Shown: one piece after another, positions 26,039-34,755 of the stretch
How the letters are laid out: each line of letters starts with the position of its first letter
How positions within the stretch are numbered: the first letter of the stretch is position 1
Assembly (NCBI GenBank): GCA_017465845.1
Contig: JAFTVH010000034.1
Location: 1 to 54,812 of the forward strand
Source: Lachnospiraceae bacterium
GTDB lineage: Bacteria; Bacillota; Clostridia; Lachnospirales; Lachnospiraceae
DNA: 54,812 bases
Direction of reading: 5' to 3'
Notes under the pieces: model-generated
The model's input: only the letters and a program-made list of their open reading frames with translations
Told to the model about the DNA's origin: nothing
Databases searched by the model: none
Program-made: the position numbers and the translations under genes

Positions 26039-27391
26039 ATGCAATATCTGGCGGCAGGTCATGAGATGACATTAATGGAGAAGCTGGAGATTCTGACGGA
26101 TGCGGCCAAATATGATGTAGCCTGTACTTCCAGCGGAGTGGAGCGTAAAGGAAACGGGAAGGACATGGGGAATTGCCTGAAGGCCGGAATCTGTCACAGT
26201 TTCAGCAGTGATGGAAGGTGTGTATCCCTGCTTAAGATCTTATTTACCAACGAGTGTATTTACGACTGTAAATATTGTCTGAACAGGAAAAGCAATGATG
26301 TACCAAGGGCGACTTTTACACCGGAGGAGGTCTGCACGCTGACGATGGAGTTTTATCGCAGAAATTATATCGAGGGGTTGTTCTTAAGCTCGGGAATTAT
26401 TCAGAATCCGACCTATACCATGGAACTGATTTACCATACGTTATTGTTGCTGCGCCGTAAGTATCGCTTTAATGGTTATGTGCATGTGAAAGCCATACCG
26501 GGAGCCGATGCGAGGTTGATTCAAAGTGTAGGATTTCTGGCAGACAGGATGAGCATCAATCTGGAATTGCCTACAGCACAAGGGCTTAAGGAACTGGCCC
26601 CCAACAAGCACCGGAAGAGTATTTTGGCACCTATGAGACAGATTCAGAATGGGATCGCGGAGAATAAAAATGAACTGATGGTCTACCGCCATGCGCCTCA
26701 TTTTGTATCGGGCGGGCAGTCTACCCAGATGATCATCGGTGCTACGCCGGAGAATGATTTTCAGATTATGTCAGTGGCAGAGAATCTGTACCGGAAATTC
26801 GAACTGAAGAGAGTGTTCTATTCTGCTTTCGTCAATGTGAATCAGGATGCATCACTGCCGGCGCTGCCGGGAGGACCGCCGCTGCTTCGGGAACACAGGC
26901 TGTATCAGGCGGACTGGCTGCTTCGTTTTTATGGATTCTCGGCGGGAGAGCTTCTGGACGAGCAGAGACCGTTCTTCAATGTGATGCTGGACCCGAAGGA
27001 AGATTGGGCTGTCCGTCATTTGGAGTATTTTCCGGTGGAAATCAACAGGGCGCCTATGAATATGTTGCTGAGAGTGCCGGGGGTGGGGGTAAAGAGCGCA
27101 CAAAGGATTATAGCAGCCAGGAGGAGTACGAAGCTGACCTTTGCCGATTTGAAGAAAATAGGCGTGGTGCTGAAACGTGCCCTTTATTTTATTACCTGCA
27201 GTGGGCGGATGATGTATCCTACTAAATTGGAGGAGGATTATATCATCAGGAACCTGACCGGTGAGAAAGACAGAATACGGTTCGGCAGTGATGGGATGAC
27301 TTATCGGCAGATGTCGTTGTTTGACGACAACAGCTTTGCGGGGCTTCCGGCTATTGACGACAGGCTTAAGGTGGCATCAGGACAGCTATAG
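26039..27391 (+). CDS. Putative DNA modification/repair radical SAM protein (TIGR03916-like)
   Basis: A 450-residue radical SAM enzyme. The 4Fe-4S motif is CIYDCKYC (Cys73, 77 and 80), preceded by DAAKYDVACTSSG and followed by the conserved FLSSGI region. C-terminally, LRVPGVGVKSAQRIIAARR (about 342-360) is a helix-hairpin-helix that binds DNA. This layout matches the family described as radical SAM proteins linked to a uracil-DNA-glycosylase-like partner; the chemistry is unknown. The next gene is that partner family. Start ATG 26039 has only a weak AAGG site; ATG 26066 (MTLMEKLEIL) is an alternative closer to the family start. Two LexA boxes in the promoter indicate induction by DNA damage. 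Confidence 0.85.
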   Translation: MQYLAAGHEMTLMEKLEILTDAAKYDVACTSSGVERKGNGKDMGNCLKAGICHSFSSDGRCVSLLKILFTNECIYDCKYCLNRKSNDVPRATFTPEEVCTLTMEFYRRNYIEGLFLSSGIIQNPTYTMELIYHTLLLLRRKYRFNGYVHVKAIPGADARLIQSVGFLADRMSINLELPTAQGLKELAPNKHRKSILAPMRQIQNGIAENKNELMVYRHAPHFVSGGQSTQMIIGATPENDFQIMSVAENLYRKFELKRVFYSAFVNVNQDASLPALPGGPPLLREHRLYQADWLLRFYGFSAGELLDEQRPFFNVMLDPKEDWAVRHLEYFPVEINRAPMNMLLRVPGVGVKSAQRIIAARRSTKLTFADLKKIGVVLKRALYFITCSGRMMYPTKLEEDYIIRNLTGEKDRIRFGSDGMTYRQMSLFDDNSFAGLPAIDDRLKVASGQL

Positions 27392-27415
27392 TGCTTTGGC
27401 AGCAGGGGGGACGGA

Positions 27416-28183
27416 ATGATCGTATATCAGTGCAAGGATTCACTGGAAAGTATTTTTACAGCAGTCTTTAACGCCTATGAAGAGCATCGTGACCATAATG
27501 ATACCAGAATCAGCCTGGACGATGAATACTATCTTTTTGCAGAGTATGTTCCGGTCGAAACAGATATAGAAAAGGCTGCCAAAGTTATACGTACTTTGAA
27601 AAGGCGGTTTGGAGAAGAGGACTATTTGTCAATCTGCCATGCGTTGTCCTCTCCGGAACCGGATAAAGCGCAGGCGGTTTATCAGACGATCGTAAAAGGG
27701 CTTAAGGGAAAAGTGCGCCCCGGTCATCTATTGGACAATTTGGCGGATAATGACTGCAACAGGACATTTGTACTGGCCAGGGCTGCCGGACGGGAAATGA
27801 GCCACTTATATGGTTTCCTGCGTTTTCAGGAGGTGAAGAACGGTATTCTGTATGCCAAAATCGGACCGAAGAATAATCTTATGACGTTTTTGATGCCGCA
27901 TTTTGCGGACAGATTCCCTATGGAGAATTTTGTTATTTATGATGACAATCGTGGAATCTTTGGGATTCATCCGGCAGGAAGGGAGTGGTATCTGGCGTGC
28001 GGATCGGAGAACGACCTGGAAGAAGAGATGTTGGCCGTTTCAGAAAGTGAACAACAGATACAGGGGCTATTCAGGCACTTTTGCAAGAGCATTGCCATTC
28101 AGGAAAGGGAGAACAAAAAGCTGCAGCAGAATATGCTCCCACTCAGATTTCAGGAATATATGTTGGAATTCGATAACAATTGA
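27416..28183 (+). CDS. DUF4130 protein linked to DNA-repair radical SAM (TIGR03915-like)
   Basis: A 255-residue protein following the radical SAM gene by 24 bases with a G-rich ribosome site. It contains the conserved block RAAGREMSHLYGFLRFQE, then YAKIGPKNNLM and VIYDDNRGIFGIH, which mark the DUF4130 domain. In other bacteria this domain is found alone beside a radical SAM protein or fused to a uracil-DNA-glycosylase domain. No glycosylase domain is fused here. The function is unknown; a role in repairing or modifying DNA is inferred from constant pairing with the radical SAM family and, here, from the shared SOS promoter. Confidence 0.8.
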   Translation: MIVYQCKDSLESIFTAVFNAYEEHRDHNDTRISLDDEYYLFAEYVPVETDIEKAAKVIRTLKRRFGEEDYLSICHALSSPEPDKAQAVYQTIVKGLKGKVRPGHLLDNLADNDCNRTFVLARAAGREMSHLYGFLRFQEVKNGILYAKIGPKNNLMTFLMPHFADRFPMENFVIYDDNRGIFGIHPAGREWYLACGSENDLEEEMLAVSESEQQIQGLFRHFCKSIAIQERENKKLQQNMLPLRFQEYMLEFDNN

Positions 28184-28253
28184 CTACCTGTCCGGGATAG
28201 TGTACTATCTGAATAGAAGTTATATCAGACACTTGGGTGGAAGGACGAATTCT

Positions 28254-30671
28254 ATGGAAGAAATGAGGATATCTGTTCGCAGACTGGTTGAATTTTTACT
28301 GCGTCAAGGCGATATTGACAATCGGTTTCAGGGAGCGCCGGAGGATGCCATGCAGGAGGGAAGCAGGATTCATCGGATGATTCAGAAGCGCATGGGCGGG
28401 GATTATCAAGCCGAGGTGTTCCTGCGGTATTCCTATCCCACAGACAATTACATGCTGGTAGTGGAGGGAAGAGCCGACGGAGTGATAGACACCTCATCAC
28501 AGGATGAAGGAAATAATTCTGGCAGGGATGTGACAATTGACGAAATTAAAGGGACTTATCGTGATGTGGCGCGGATGAAAGAGCCGGTGTTTGTCCATCT
28601 TGCTCAGGCCAGATGCTATGCCTATATGTATGGCATCAAAGAAAATCTGCAGGCCGTTAAGATCAGGATGACTTATTGTAATATCGACTCAGAGGATATT
28701 CGCTACTTTTATGAAGAGCACTCTATGGAAGTACTGGCGGAGTGGTTCCTGTGGCTGGTGGAAGAATATAAGAAGTGGTCAGATTTTGAATGGGAATGGC
28801 GTCAGGTGAAGAAAGAATCCATTGAGAAGCTGCCCTTTCCTTTTCCTTATAGAGAAGGTCAGAAGGAACTGGTGACTTATGTGTACCAGACAATTTATCA
28901 TAAGAGGAAGCTGTTTCTGGAGGCTCCAACGGGAGTGGGGAAGACGATTTCTACAGTGTTCCCGTCAGTGAAAGCTGTAGGGAAGGGAATGGCTGACCGG
29001 ATTTTTTACCTGACAGCCAAGACAATTACCAGAACGGTGGCAGATGATACGTTCCAGCTGTTGCGTGATAAGGGGCTGCGGTTTAAAAGTGTGATACTGA
29101 CAGCCAAGGACAAAATCTGCTTTATGGAACAGGTGGAGTGTAATCCTCAGCATTGTCCATATGCCAAAGGACATTACGACAGAATCAATGACGCGGTGTA
29201 TGATTTTCTGGTCCATGAGGAGAGTTTTTCAAGGGAAAAGGTAGAAGAGTACGCAAGGAAGTATACAGTGTGTCCTTTTGAATTGTGCCTGGATATGAGT
29301 TTGTTTGCGGATGGTGTCATATGCGATTATAACTATCTGTTTGACCCACATGTGTATTTAAAGAGGTTCTTTGGAGACAATTCTCAGGGAAATCACATTT
29401 TTCTCATAGATGAGGCTCATAACTTGTTGGAACGCGGGAGGGAGATGTACAGTGCTTCTCTGATCAAAGAAGAGTTTCTGGAGTTGAAACGTGGTCTTGA
29501 CAAAGAAGAGTCTGATTGTGTCTTGGTGAAAGAAGGCTACAGCGGCTGGATCATGAAGCAGCTGGAAGCATGCAACAAACAGATGCTTGCGCTGAAGCGT
29601 GAATGCGAGGACTACCAGGTAGTAACGGAAATAGATCCTTTTGTGAATTCAGTGCTTCGGCTGCACACGGCCATTGACAGTTATCTGGACGAGCAGGAGG
29701 AAGGTCAGCCGGAGATAAAAGAACAGCTGCTGGAATTTTACTTTAAGATCTGCCACTTCCTGGACATCTATGAGCGGGTAGATGAGAATTATGTGAAATA
29801 TACCCAGATTATGGAGGACGGAAGCTTTCTGCTGAAGCTGTTTTGCGTGGATCCTTCCAAGAATCTGAAAGAATGTATGGCAAGAGGGCGGAGCAGTATT
29901 TTATTTTCAGCCACTTTTTTGCCTATCCAGTATTATAAGGGACTTCTGGGAGGGGAAAAAGAAGACTACGAAGTGTATGCCAAGTCGGTATTTCAGCCCG
30001 AAAATCGGGCACTTCTGGTGGCACGGGATGTTACCAGCAAGTATACCAGACGATCAGAGGAAGAGTTTCTGGCTATTGCCAGGTATATTGATGAAATTGT
30101 GACGAAGCGAAGCGGCAATTATATGGTGTTCTGTCCTTCTTATGCATTCCTTCAGAATATCTATGATATTTACACAGAACAGTTTGCTGCGGAAGGAAAA
30201 GAGTGCATTATCCAACAGGACTATATGAACGAGCAGGCAAGAGAAGAGTTCCTGGAATATTTTCAGGAGGAGACGGATCATATTCTCATTGGTTTCTGCG
30301 TGCTGGGCGGTATCTTCAGTGAGGGCATCGATCTGAAGAATGACAGGCTGATCGGTGTCATGATCGTCGGGACAGGGATTCCGCAGGTATGCCAGGAAAG
30401 GGAACTTCTGAAGAATCATTTTAATAAGAATGGTGAAAACGGCTTCGATTATTCCTATCGGTATCCGGGAATGAATAAAGTGCTGCAGGCAGCAGGGCGA
30501 GTCATCCGCACAGCTGAAGACGTGGGAATTATTGCCCTTTTGGATGAAAGATTTCTCCAATATGCTTACCAGAAGATGTTCCCAAGAGAGTGGGAACGCT
30601 TTGAAGTTGTCACGGTGGATACAGTAGGAAAACAGGTACAGGACTTTTGGAACCGAGTTATCCACAAGTGA
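28254..30671 (+). CDS. XPD/DinG-like DNA helicase with N-terminal Cas4/RecB-like nuclease domain
   Basis: An 805-residue protein. The N-terminal 170 residues have a PD-(D/E)XK-like fold pattern: EGSRIHRMIQ, VEGRADGVID, then IDEIKG (Asp-Glu-x-Lys near 97). Superfamily 2 helicase motifs follow: Walker A EAPTGVGKT (Lys about 230), DEAH at about 386, and QAAGRVIRT (motif VI) near the end. Four cysteines between about 289 and 360 (KICFMEQVEC, HCPYA, VCPFELC) can hold the 4Fe-4S cluster of XPD/DinG helicases. Such proteins unwind 5'-3' at damaged DNA. The frame extends back to 27903 inside the previous gene, but AAGGA before ATG 28254 fixes the start. It follows the DUF4130 gene by 70 bases with no terminator, so it is probably under the same SOS promoter. 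Confidence 0.88.
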   Translation: MEEMRISVRRLVEFLLRQGDIDNRFQGAPEDAMQEGSRIHRMIQKRMGGDYQAEVFLRYSYPTDNYMLVVEGRADGVIDTSSQDEGNNSGRDVTIDEIKGTYRDVARMKEPVFVHLAQARCYAYMYGIKENLQAVKIRMTYCNIDSEDIRYFYEEHSMEVLAEWFLWLVEEYKKWSDFEWEWRQVKKESIEKLPFPFPYREGQKELVTYVYQTIYHKRKLFLEAPTGVGKTISTVFPSVKAVGKGMADRIFYLTAKTITRTVADDTFQLLRDKGLRFKSVILTAKDKICFMEQVECNPQHCPYAKGHYDRINDAVYDFLVHEESFSREKVEEYARKYTVCPFELCLDMSLFADGVICDYNYLFDPHVYLKRFFGDNSQGNHIFLIDEAHNLLERGREMYSASLIKEEFLELKRGLDKEESDCVLVKEGYSGWIMKQLEACNKQMLALKRECEDYQVVTEIDPFVNSVLRLHTAIDSYLDEQEEGQPEIKEQLLEFYFKICHFLDIYERVDENYVKYTQIMEDGSFLLKLFCVDPSKNLKECMARGRSSILFSATFLPIQYYKGLLGGEKEDYEVYAKSVFQPENRALLVARDVTSKYTRRSEEEFLAIARYIDEIVTKRSGNYMVFCPSYAFLQNIYDIYTEQFAAEGKECIIQQDYMNEQAREEFLEYFQEETDHILIGFCVLGGIFSEGIDLKNDRLIGVMIVGTGIPQVCQERELLKNHFNKNGENGFDYSYRYPGMNKVLQAAGRVIRTAEDVGIIALLDERFLQYAYQKMFPREWERFEVVTVDTVGKQVQDFWNRVIHK

Positions 30672-31056
30672 TTGTGGATAGGCATGTCGGAAAGTGGAAA
30701 AACAGGGTTCACATAATGTTTTCACTGTAACCTTTTTATGTATTCCGAACAAATGTTGCAAATAGACGTAAAAAAGCAGATTTGACGTTAAAAAATGCAG
30801 GAATGAAAGGGAAAAAGCAGATTTTTGAAATACACAAACATATGTGGATAACTATGTGGAAATGGTGGATTTCCTCAGAATCCATCGACAAAATGCGACA
30901 GTGGATACTTTTGAAAGTTTCGTTTAAGCTTGCAGGACAAGTTGCAAAAATAACCGCCGGCAGTTTCTAAGTTATGTGAAGTGATTATGGGAAGACAATG
31001 GCTGTTATGTAAATATGTGGATTTCATCTTGGGGAAAATGTGGATAATGTGGACAA
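30658..31056. other. DnaA-box cluster in a non-coding region
   Basis: TTATCCACA or its complement occurs perfectly at 30658-30666, 30843-30851 and 31039-31047. Near matches are at 30673-30681 (TGTGGATAG), 30855-30863 (TGTGGAAAT), 31016-31024 (TGTGGATTT) and 31048-31056 (TGTGGACAA). All but the first are in the complement orientation. An AT-rich tract with ATTTATTTTTAATAAAATAA lies just beyond at about 31115-31138. No gene is convincing in 30672-31220. DnaA titration, a regulatory cluster, or an origin-like site are possible. Confidence 0.7.
30705..30737 (+). terminator. Possible terminator of the repair operon
   Basis: GGTT-C-ACA (30706-30713) pairs with TGTAACC (30726-30732) with one bulge, followed by TTTTT. 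It is a short stem of moderate strength. Confidence 0.45.
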
Positions 31057-31234
31057 AAAATATATGAGGAAGTTAGTGGATGTGACATAATATTATAAGA
31101 AGGAATGGCATCTGTTTATTTATTTTTAATAAAATAATCACCTTGCTTCCCTTGATTTTGACGAATAAAAGGTGTAAGCTTCTTATTTGGAGACATGAGT
31201 AATCCTGGCTCACAAGAATGGGAGGGTGAAGTTA

Positions 31235-32065
31235 TTGAAGCCATTAGTATCGATTATTGTACCGGTGTATAATGGGGAAAAGTGTGTAGAGAGGTGTTTG
31301 TGCAGTATCCGTAACCAGACTTATAAGAATATTGAAGTGCTGGTGATCAATGACGGAAGTACAGACCATACGGAGAGAATATTGACGAGATTTGAGCAGT
31401 CTGATTCCAGATTCCATATTATCAGGAAAGAAAATTCAGGTGTATCGGACAGCCGTAATACTGCAATCATGCAGGCGAAGGGCGAATTTCTTCAGTTTGT
31501 AGACTGTGATGACTGGATCGTAAAAGATGCCACAGAAAGTCTGGTGAGAGCTGCCTGTGACCATCAGTGTGATTTGGTGATAACGGATTTCTATCGTGTT
31601 ATCGGGCATGCCATCGTACATAAAGGACATATTCCGGTTGACGGACCTATTTCCCGTAAGGAATATGCAGAGTATATGATGAAGGCACCTGCTAATTTCT
31701 ATTATGGAGTGCTTTGGAATAAGTTCTTCCGCACGGAGGTGATCAGGAGACAGGAGTTGTTGTGTTCTACTGAACTTGACTGGTGTGAGGACTTCCTGTT
31801 TAATCTGGAATATCTGCAGTATGTGAACAGAATCTATGTGTTGCAGAAGCCGATTTATTATTATGTGAAGACGAAAGGTAGTCTGGTAGATACCAAGATT
31901 GATCTGCCTAATACCGTCAGAACTAAGAAGCTTTTGTTTGATTATTACAAGGATCTTTATCAGTCGCTGGAACTGTATGAGAAGAATAAGCTGCGGATTC
32001 AGTCGTTTTATATTGAATTTGCAAGGGATAAAAAGAGAAAGAATGAGCATGTAAAGCTGGCTTAA
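31235..32065 (+). CDS. Family 2 glycosyltransferase
   Basis: A 276-residue GT-A fold glycosyltransferase. The N-terminal nucleotide-sugar-binding pattern VSIIVPVYNGEKCVERCL is followed by VINDGSTDHT, then the metal-binding DxD-type FVDCDDW near residue 91 and ENSGVSDSRN before it. Such enzymes add sugars to cell-surface polysaccharides or teichoic acids. The frame starts at GTG 31226, but this overlaps the GGGAGGG ribosome site; TTG 31235, giving LKPLVSIIVPVYNG, has correct spacing and is chosen. No transmembrane segment, so it is cytosolic or peripheral. It stands alone, with no surface-polysaccharide cluster around it, and ends in a strong terminator. Substrate unknown. Confidence 0.88.
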   Translation: MKPLVSIIVPVYNGEKCVERCLCSIRNQTYKNIEVLVINDGSTDHTERILTRFEQSDSRFHIIRKENSGVSDSRNTAIMQAKGEFLQFVDCDDWIVKDATESLVRAACDHQCDLVITDFYRVIGHAIVHKGHIPVDGPISRKEYAEYMMKAPANFYYGVLWNKFFRTEVIRRQELLCSTELDWCEDFLFNLEYLQYVNRIYVLQKPIYYYVKTKGSLVDTKIDLPNTVRTKKLLFDYYKDLYQSLELYEKNKLRIQSFYIEFARDKKRKNEHVKLA

Positions 32066-32138
32066 AAAATGCTGTAGGTTAGATGAAGGTGTTGCATTAT
32101 GGGTTGGCATTACAGCACCATACAGTGTGGTAGTTGCG

Positions 32139-32182
32139 AATTGCCCTGTCGTACTTAAGTTAGTGCGACAGGGCAATTTTAA
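32139..32182 (+). terminator. Terminator of the glycosyltransferase gene
   Basis: A perfect 13-bp stem, AATTGCCCTGTCG (32139-32151) with CGACAGGGCAATT (32166-32178), followed by TTAATAAT. Confidence 0.85.
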
Positions 32183-32196
32183 TAATATATTTTTAC

Positions 32197-32310
32197 TTAC
32201 AGGGCAATAATACCATTCTTAATAAATTCTTGATAAGCAGAATAAATCGCCGCAGCATTTAATTCCTGATTCAGTTTGATTACTTCTTCCTGATAACCTT
32301 CTTTATTGGA
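32197..32310 (-). pseudogene. C-terminal scar of a minus-strand gene
   Basis: A protein-like frame of about 35 codons ends in TAA (32199-32197): helical GYQEEVIKLNQELNAAAIYS then QEFIKNGIIAL. It has no start codon or ribosome site and abuts an unrelated plus-strand scar at about 32300. The parent protein is not identified. Confidence 0.4.
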
Positions 32311-32315
32311 ATGGC

Positions 32316-32507
32316 ATGGGTCCTGACACCACCATTAAGATTACAGAGTTAAAGCTTATCACAACCTGCAAGACTGTAGCGATTGTATTCGGTATCCTCT
32401 TTGTAATCGGTGCTGTAATGTGGACACTTGGCGGACGTAAATTCAAGAAGACAGCAGCTTATAAGGAATATAAGGCATTTAAGGCGGAACAGAAGGCTGC
32501 GAAGTAA
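32316..32507 (+). pseudogene. C-terminal scar of a membrane transporter-like gene
   Basis: A 63-residue frame with one hydrophobic span (VAIVFGILFVIGAVMW) and a Lys-rich tail (YKEYKAFKAEQKAAK). It looks like the last membrane helix and cytoplasmic tail of a larger transporter. ATG 32316 has no ribosome site, and the frame stays open upstream without a start. It could be a tiny membrane protein, but a deletion scar is more likely because an unrelated scar on the opposite strand abuts it. Confidence 0.45.
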
Positions 32508-32709
32508 TATAGAATAATAGTATTGGATCAGACTCCCCACAGGTTTTGCGGGAGTTTATTTATTGCATAATTTATTCGTGTTTTTTTGCACAGAGGGCAG
32601 AAGGACGGGATGGCAAAATATTTCACTTGAAAAAGAAAAAAGCAGATGCTAAGCTTAATATAGAATTGTTACTGTGTGAATTTGTGAAAAAGAGAGTGTG
32701 GGATGTTAT

Positions 32710-34545
32710 ATGAAAAAACGCAAATACTTATTTCGGCTTATTGCAGTTGTAATTTTATTAATGATTTTTCCGGTAATTTTGTTTTTTGATTTTTTCTGGA
32801 AAAAATCTTTTGATGAGCTGGAAAAAGCGAATGAGGCGTATTACAACAAGGTGTTAGATTCTTACATATCTCTCTATGATGAAACTGTTCGTAGTTTGAA
32901 TATGTTTGCTGCATCTATCAGTACGGAAAGCAGGGAGCAGACAAGCCTTTTGTGGAATGGCATAGAGGAGCTTGGTGGGGATTATCTACAGCTTTATAAG
33001 GTGTCAAAGAGTCTGGAAGAAAAATATAGCCGGAGCGATGTCAGCGAATGGGGCATCTATTTGCATGATGTGGATAAGATTATAAAACCCAGTACTACTA
33101 TGTCATCCATGCAATTTATATATGGTATAGAAAGTCGGTATGGCGAGAATGAGCAATTATCAGAATTCTTTTCATTAGAAAGTTACACCCCAGGTGACAA
33201 GCTGTTTTGTACAACAAGCAGTGAGGGTACATATAATGGATACCTGGTAGTGGGAATCTGTATCAAGATAGGGGAAAACGATGATAAGGCACTTGTCTGG
33301 TTTGCTTTGTCTCCAAAGGATATTGAAGATTCTCTGATTATAATGAATGAACAGGGAATGGAATTTTACCTGATAGATGAAGCAACTAACCAAATTATGT
33401 TGGCCTGGGGGGATAATGCAGGGGAGGATATAGAAAGCGTCATTTCTCTGGAAGAGGTACGTAAGATTGCCGGAAGGGAACAAAAGGTACTATACCGGAA
33501 GAATAGTGCATATACGGAATTTTCTATTTGGGCATACGTATCGGAAGAGTCTTTGCAGAATAATATTATTGATTATGTTTATAGTATGCGCAAGCTTTTA
33601 GTGGTTACTTTCGTAGTTCTGATATTTATCTGTCTAGGTGCCATATATATTGTATACAAGCCTGTGTATAAACTGACAACAGAATTGGACTATTCCGGAG
33701 AAAGTGAGTTTGAAGCTATTCGTAATTTGCTGGATGACAGGCATTCCACAATCAAGGAACAGGAAATGTTAATCATGGACCTGCTGCTGAACCATCTGGT
33801 TTACGGGGTACATGTTTCAGAAAAAAGAATAAAACGTCTCGGTGTAGACGCTTCCATGCGGTATTATTGTGTGTTTTTGCTGGAGGGCTATGTGCTTACC
33901 AATGGTGAAGTGGAAAGACTTGCTGATGAAATGGCAAAAGAGCATCAGTCTCGTTTGTTTGTCACGGACTGGGAGGGAGAGAATAGCAGCGTATTTATTC
34001 TATTTTTGAAAAATTCCGATGTTTCATCCATTGAAGCATGTTTGAGAAAGAGGCTGAGAGGGAACTTTATAGAGAATTGTGATCTGTACGTAGGGAAAAT
34101 TGTGGACAGGCTAGACGATATTCAAATGAGTCTTCGTTCCTGTTTTGAACAGGCCAAGAAAAAAGCTGTAGAAGAAAAAAGGCGAATTGCCAGTGAAGAA
34201 GGCTCCAATGCCAAGGAAGAAGTGCGGAGAAAGCTAAAAGAGGAGGTTTTGGCATATCTGGAACTGAATTATAGGGATGCAGATTTAAATCAGGCTCAGG
34301 TTGCCGATATGTTCCGGATTTCTAATTATACACTAAGTCGCTTATTTAAAAATCAGGTAGGTGTGGGTTTCACAGAATATCTGGTGGCCAAGCGTATAGA
34401 ATACGCAAAGGAGTTATTGCTTACCACATCTCATTCCGTGAGTGAAATATCGACCATGGCAGGCTTTTCCGGTATTAATCATTTTTCTAAAAGTTTTAAA
34501 TTATACGTCGGCATGTCACCTACAGCCTTTCGTAAGCAAGTATAA
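32710..34545 (+). CDS. Membrane-bound AraC-family sensor-regulator
   Basis: A 611-residue protein with an N-terminal transmembrane helix (about 8-28), an extracellular region of roughly 265 residues of Cache type, a second transmembrane helix (LLVVTFVVLIFICLGAIYIV, about 295-314), a cytoplasmic linker, and a C-terminal AraC helix-turn-helix pair (about 510-610: NQAQVADMFRISNYTLSRLFK, ending GMSPTAFRKQV). One-piece membrane AraC regulators of this form control sugar ABC transporters and polysaccharide genes in Firmicutes. The frame begins at GTG 32698; ATG 32710 (MKKRKYLFRL) is the likelier start, although its ribosome site is weak. It lies directly upstream of the uptake genes and is probably their activator, sensing an extracellular glycan fragment. 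Confidence 0.88.
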   Translation: MKKRKYLFRLIAVVILLMIFPVILFFDFFWKKSFDELEKANEAYYNKVLDSYISLYDETVRSLNMFAASISTESREQTSLLWNGIEELGGDYLQLYKVSKSLEEKYSRSDVSEWGIYLHDVDKIIKPSTTMSSMQFIYGIESRYGENEQLSEFFSLESYTPGDKLFCTTSSEGTYNGYLVVGICIKIGENDDKALVWFALSPKDIEDSLIIMNEQGMEFYLIDEATNQIMLAWGDNAGEDIESVISLEEVRKIAGREQKVLYRKNSAYTEFSIWAYVSEESLQNNIIDYVYSMRKLLVVTFVVLIFICLGAIYIVYKPVYKLTTELDYSGESEFEAIRNLLDDRHSTIKEQEMLIMDLLLNHLVYGVHVSEKRIKRLGVDASMRYYCVFLLEGYVLTNGEVERLADEMAKEHQSRLFVTDWEGENSSVFILFLKNSDVSSIEACLRKRLRGNFIENCDLYVGKIVDRLDDIQMSLRSCFEQAKKKAVEEKRRIASEEGSNAKEEVRRKLKEEVLAYLELNYRDADLNQAQVADMFRISNYTLSRLFKNQVGVGFTEYLVAKRIEYAKELLLTTSHSVSEISTMAGFSGINHFSKSFKLYVGMSPTAFRKQV

Positions 34546-34550
34546 TCAAC

Positions 34551-34584
34551 CCGGGCATTGAGACAAGATGCCCGGATTTTTTTT
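34551..34584 (+). terminator. Terminator of the AraC sensor gene
   Basis: CCGGGCAT (34551-34558) pairs with ATGCCCGG (34568-34575), followed by eight T. The downstream transporter operon therefore needs its own promoter. Confidence 0.9.
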
Positions 34585-34705
34585 GCCTAAAAAATGGAAA
34601 ACATGTGCAAAATGACTTGAAATCCATTAGTTTATTTTTGTAAATTGGTCATTTTGGGGTGTTTGTAAAAAATGAATAATGAAAAAGGGAGAAAGGAGTG
34701 CTAAT

Positions 34706-34732
34706 ATGACCATATCAGACATGGCATGTTGA
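34706..34732 (+). CDS. Eight-codon upstream open reading frame
   Basis: ATG 34706 has an excellent ribosome site (AAAGGAG, seven bases upstream) and encodes MTISDMAC before TGA at 34730-34732. It lies in the leader of the permease gene at 34756, 24 bases upstream. It may be a leader peptide controlling the operon or a chance relic. No transcription-attenuator structure was found after it. Confidence 0.4.
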   Translation: MTISDMAC

Positions 34733-34755
34733 ATGAAATGACAAGGAGATGAAGG

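Noticed and set aside
30782-30970. 62-codon frame in the DnaA-box region
   Set aside because: No ribosome site; its Trp-rich sequence arises from reading TGTGGATAA-type boxes as codons.
30658-31140. Chromosomal replication origin
   Set aside because: No dnaA, dnaN, rpmH or other origin-linked gene is near; kept only as a DnaA-box cluster.
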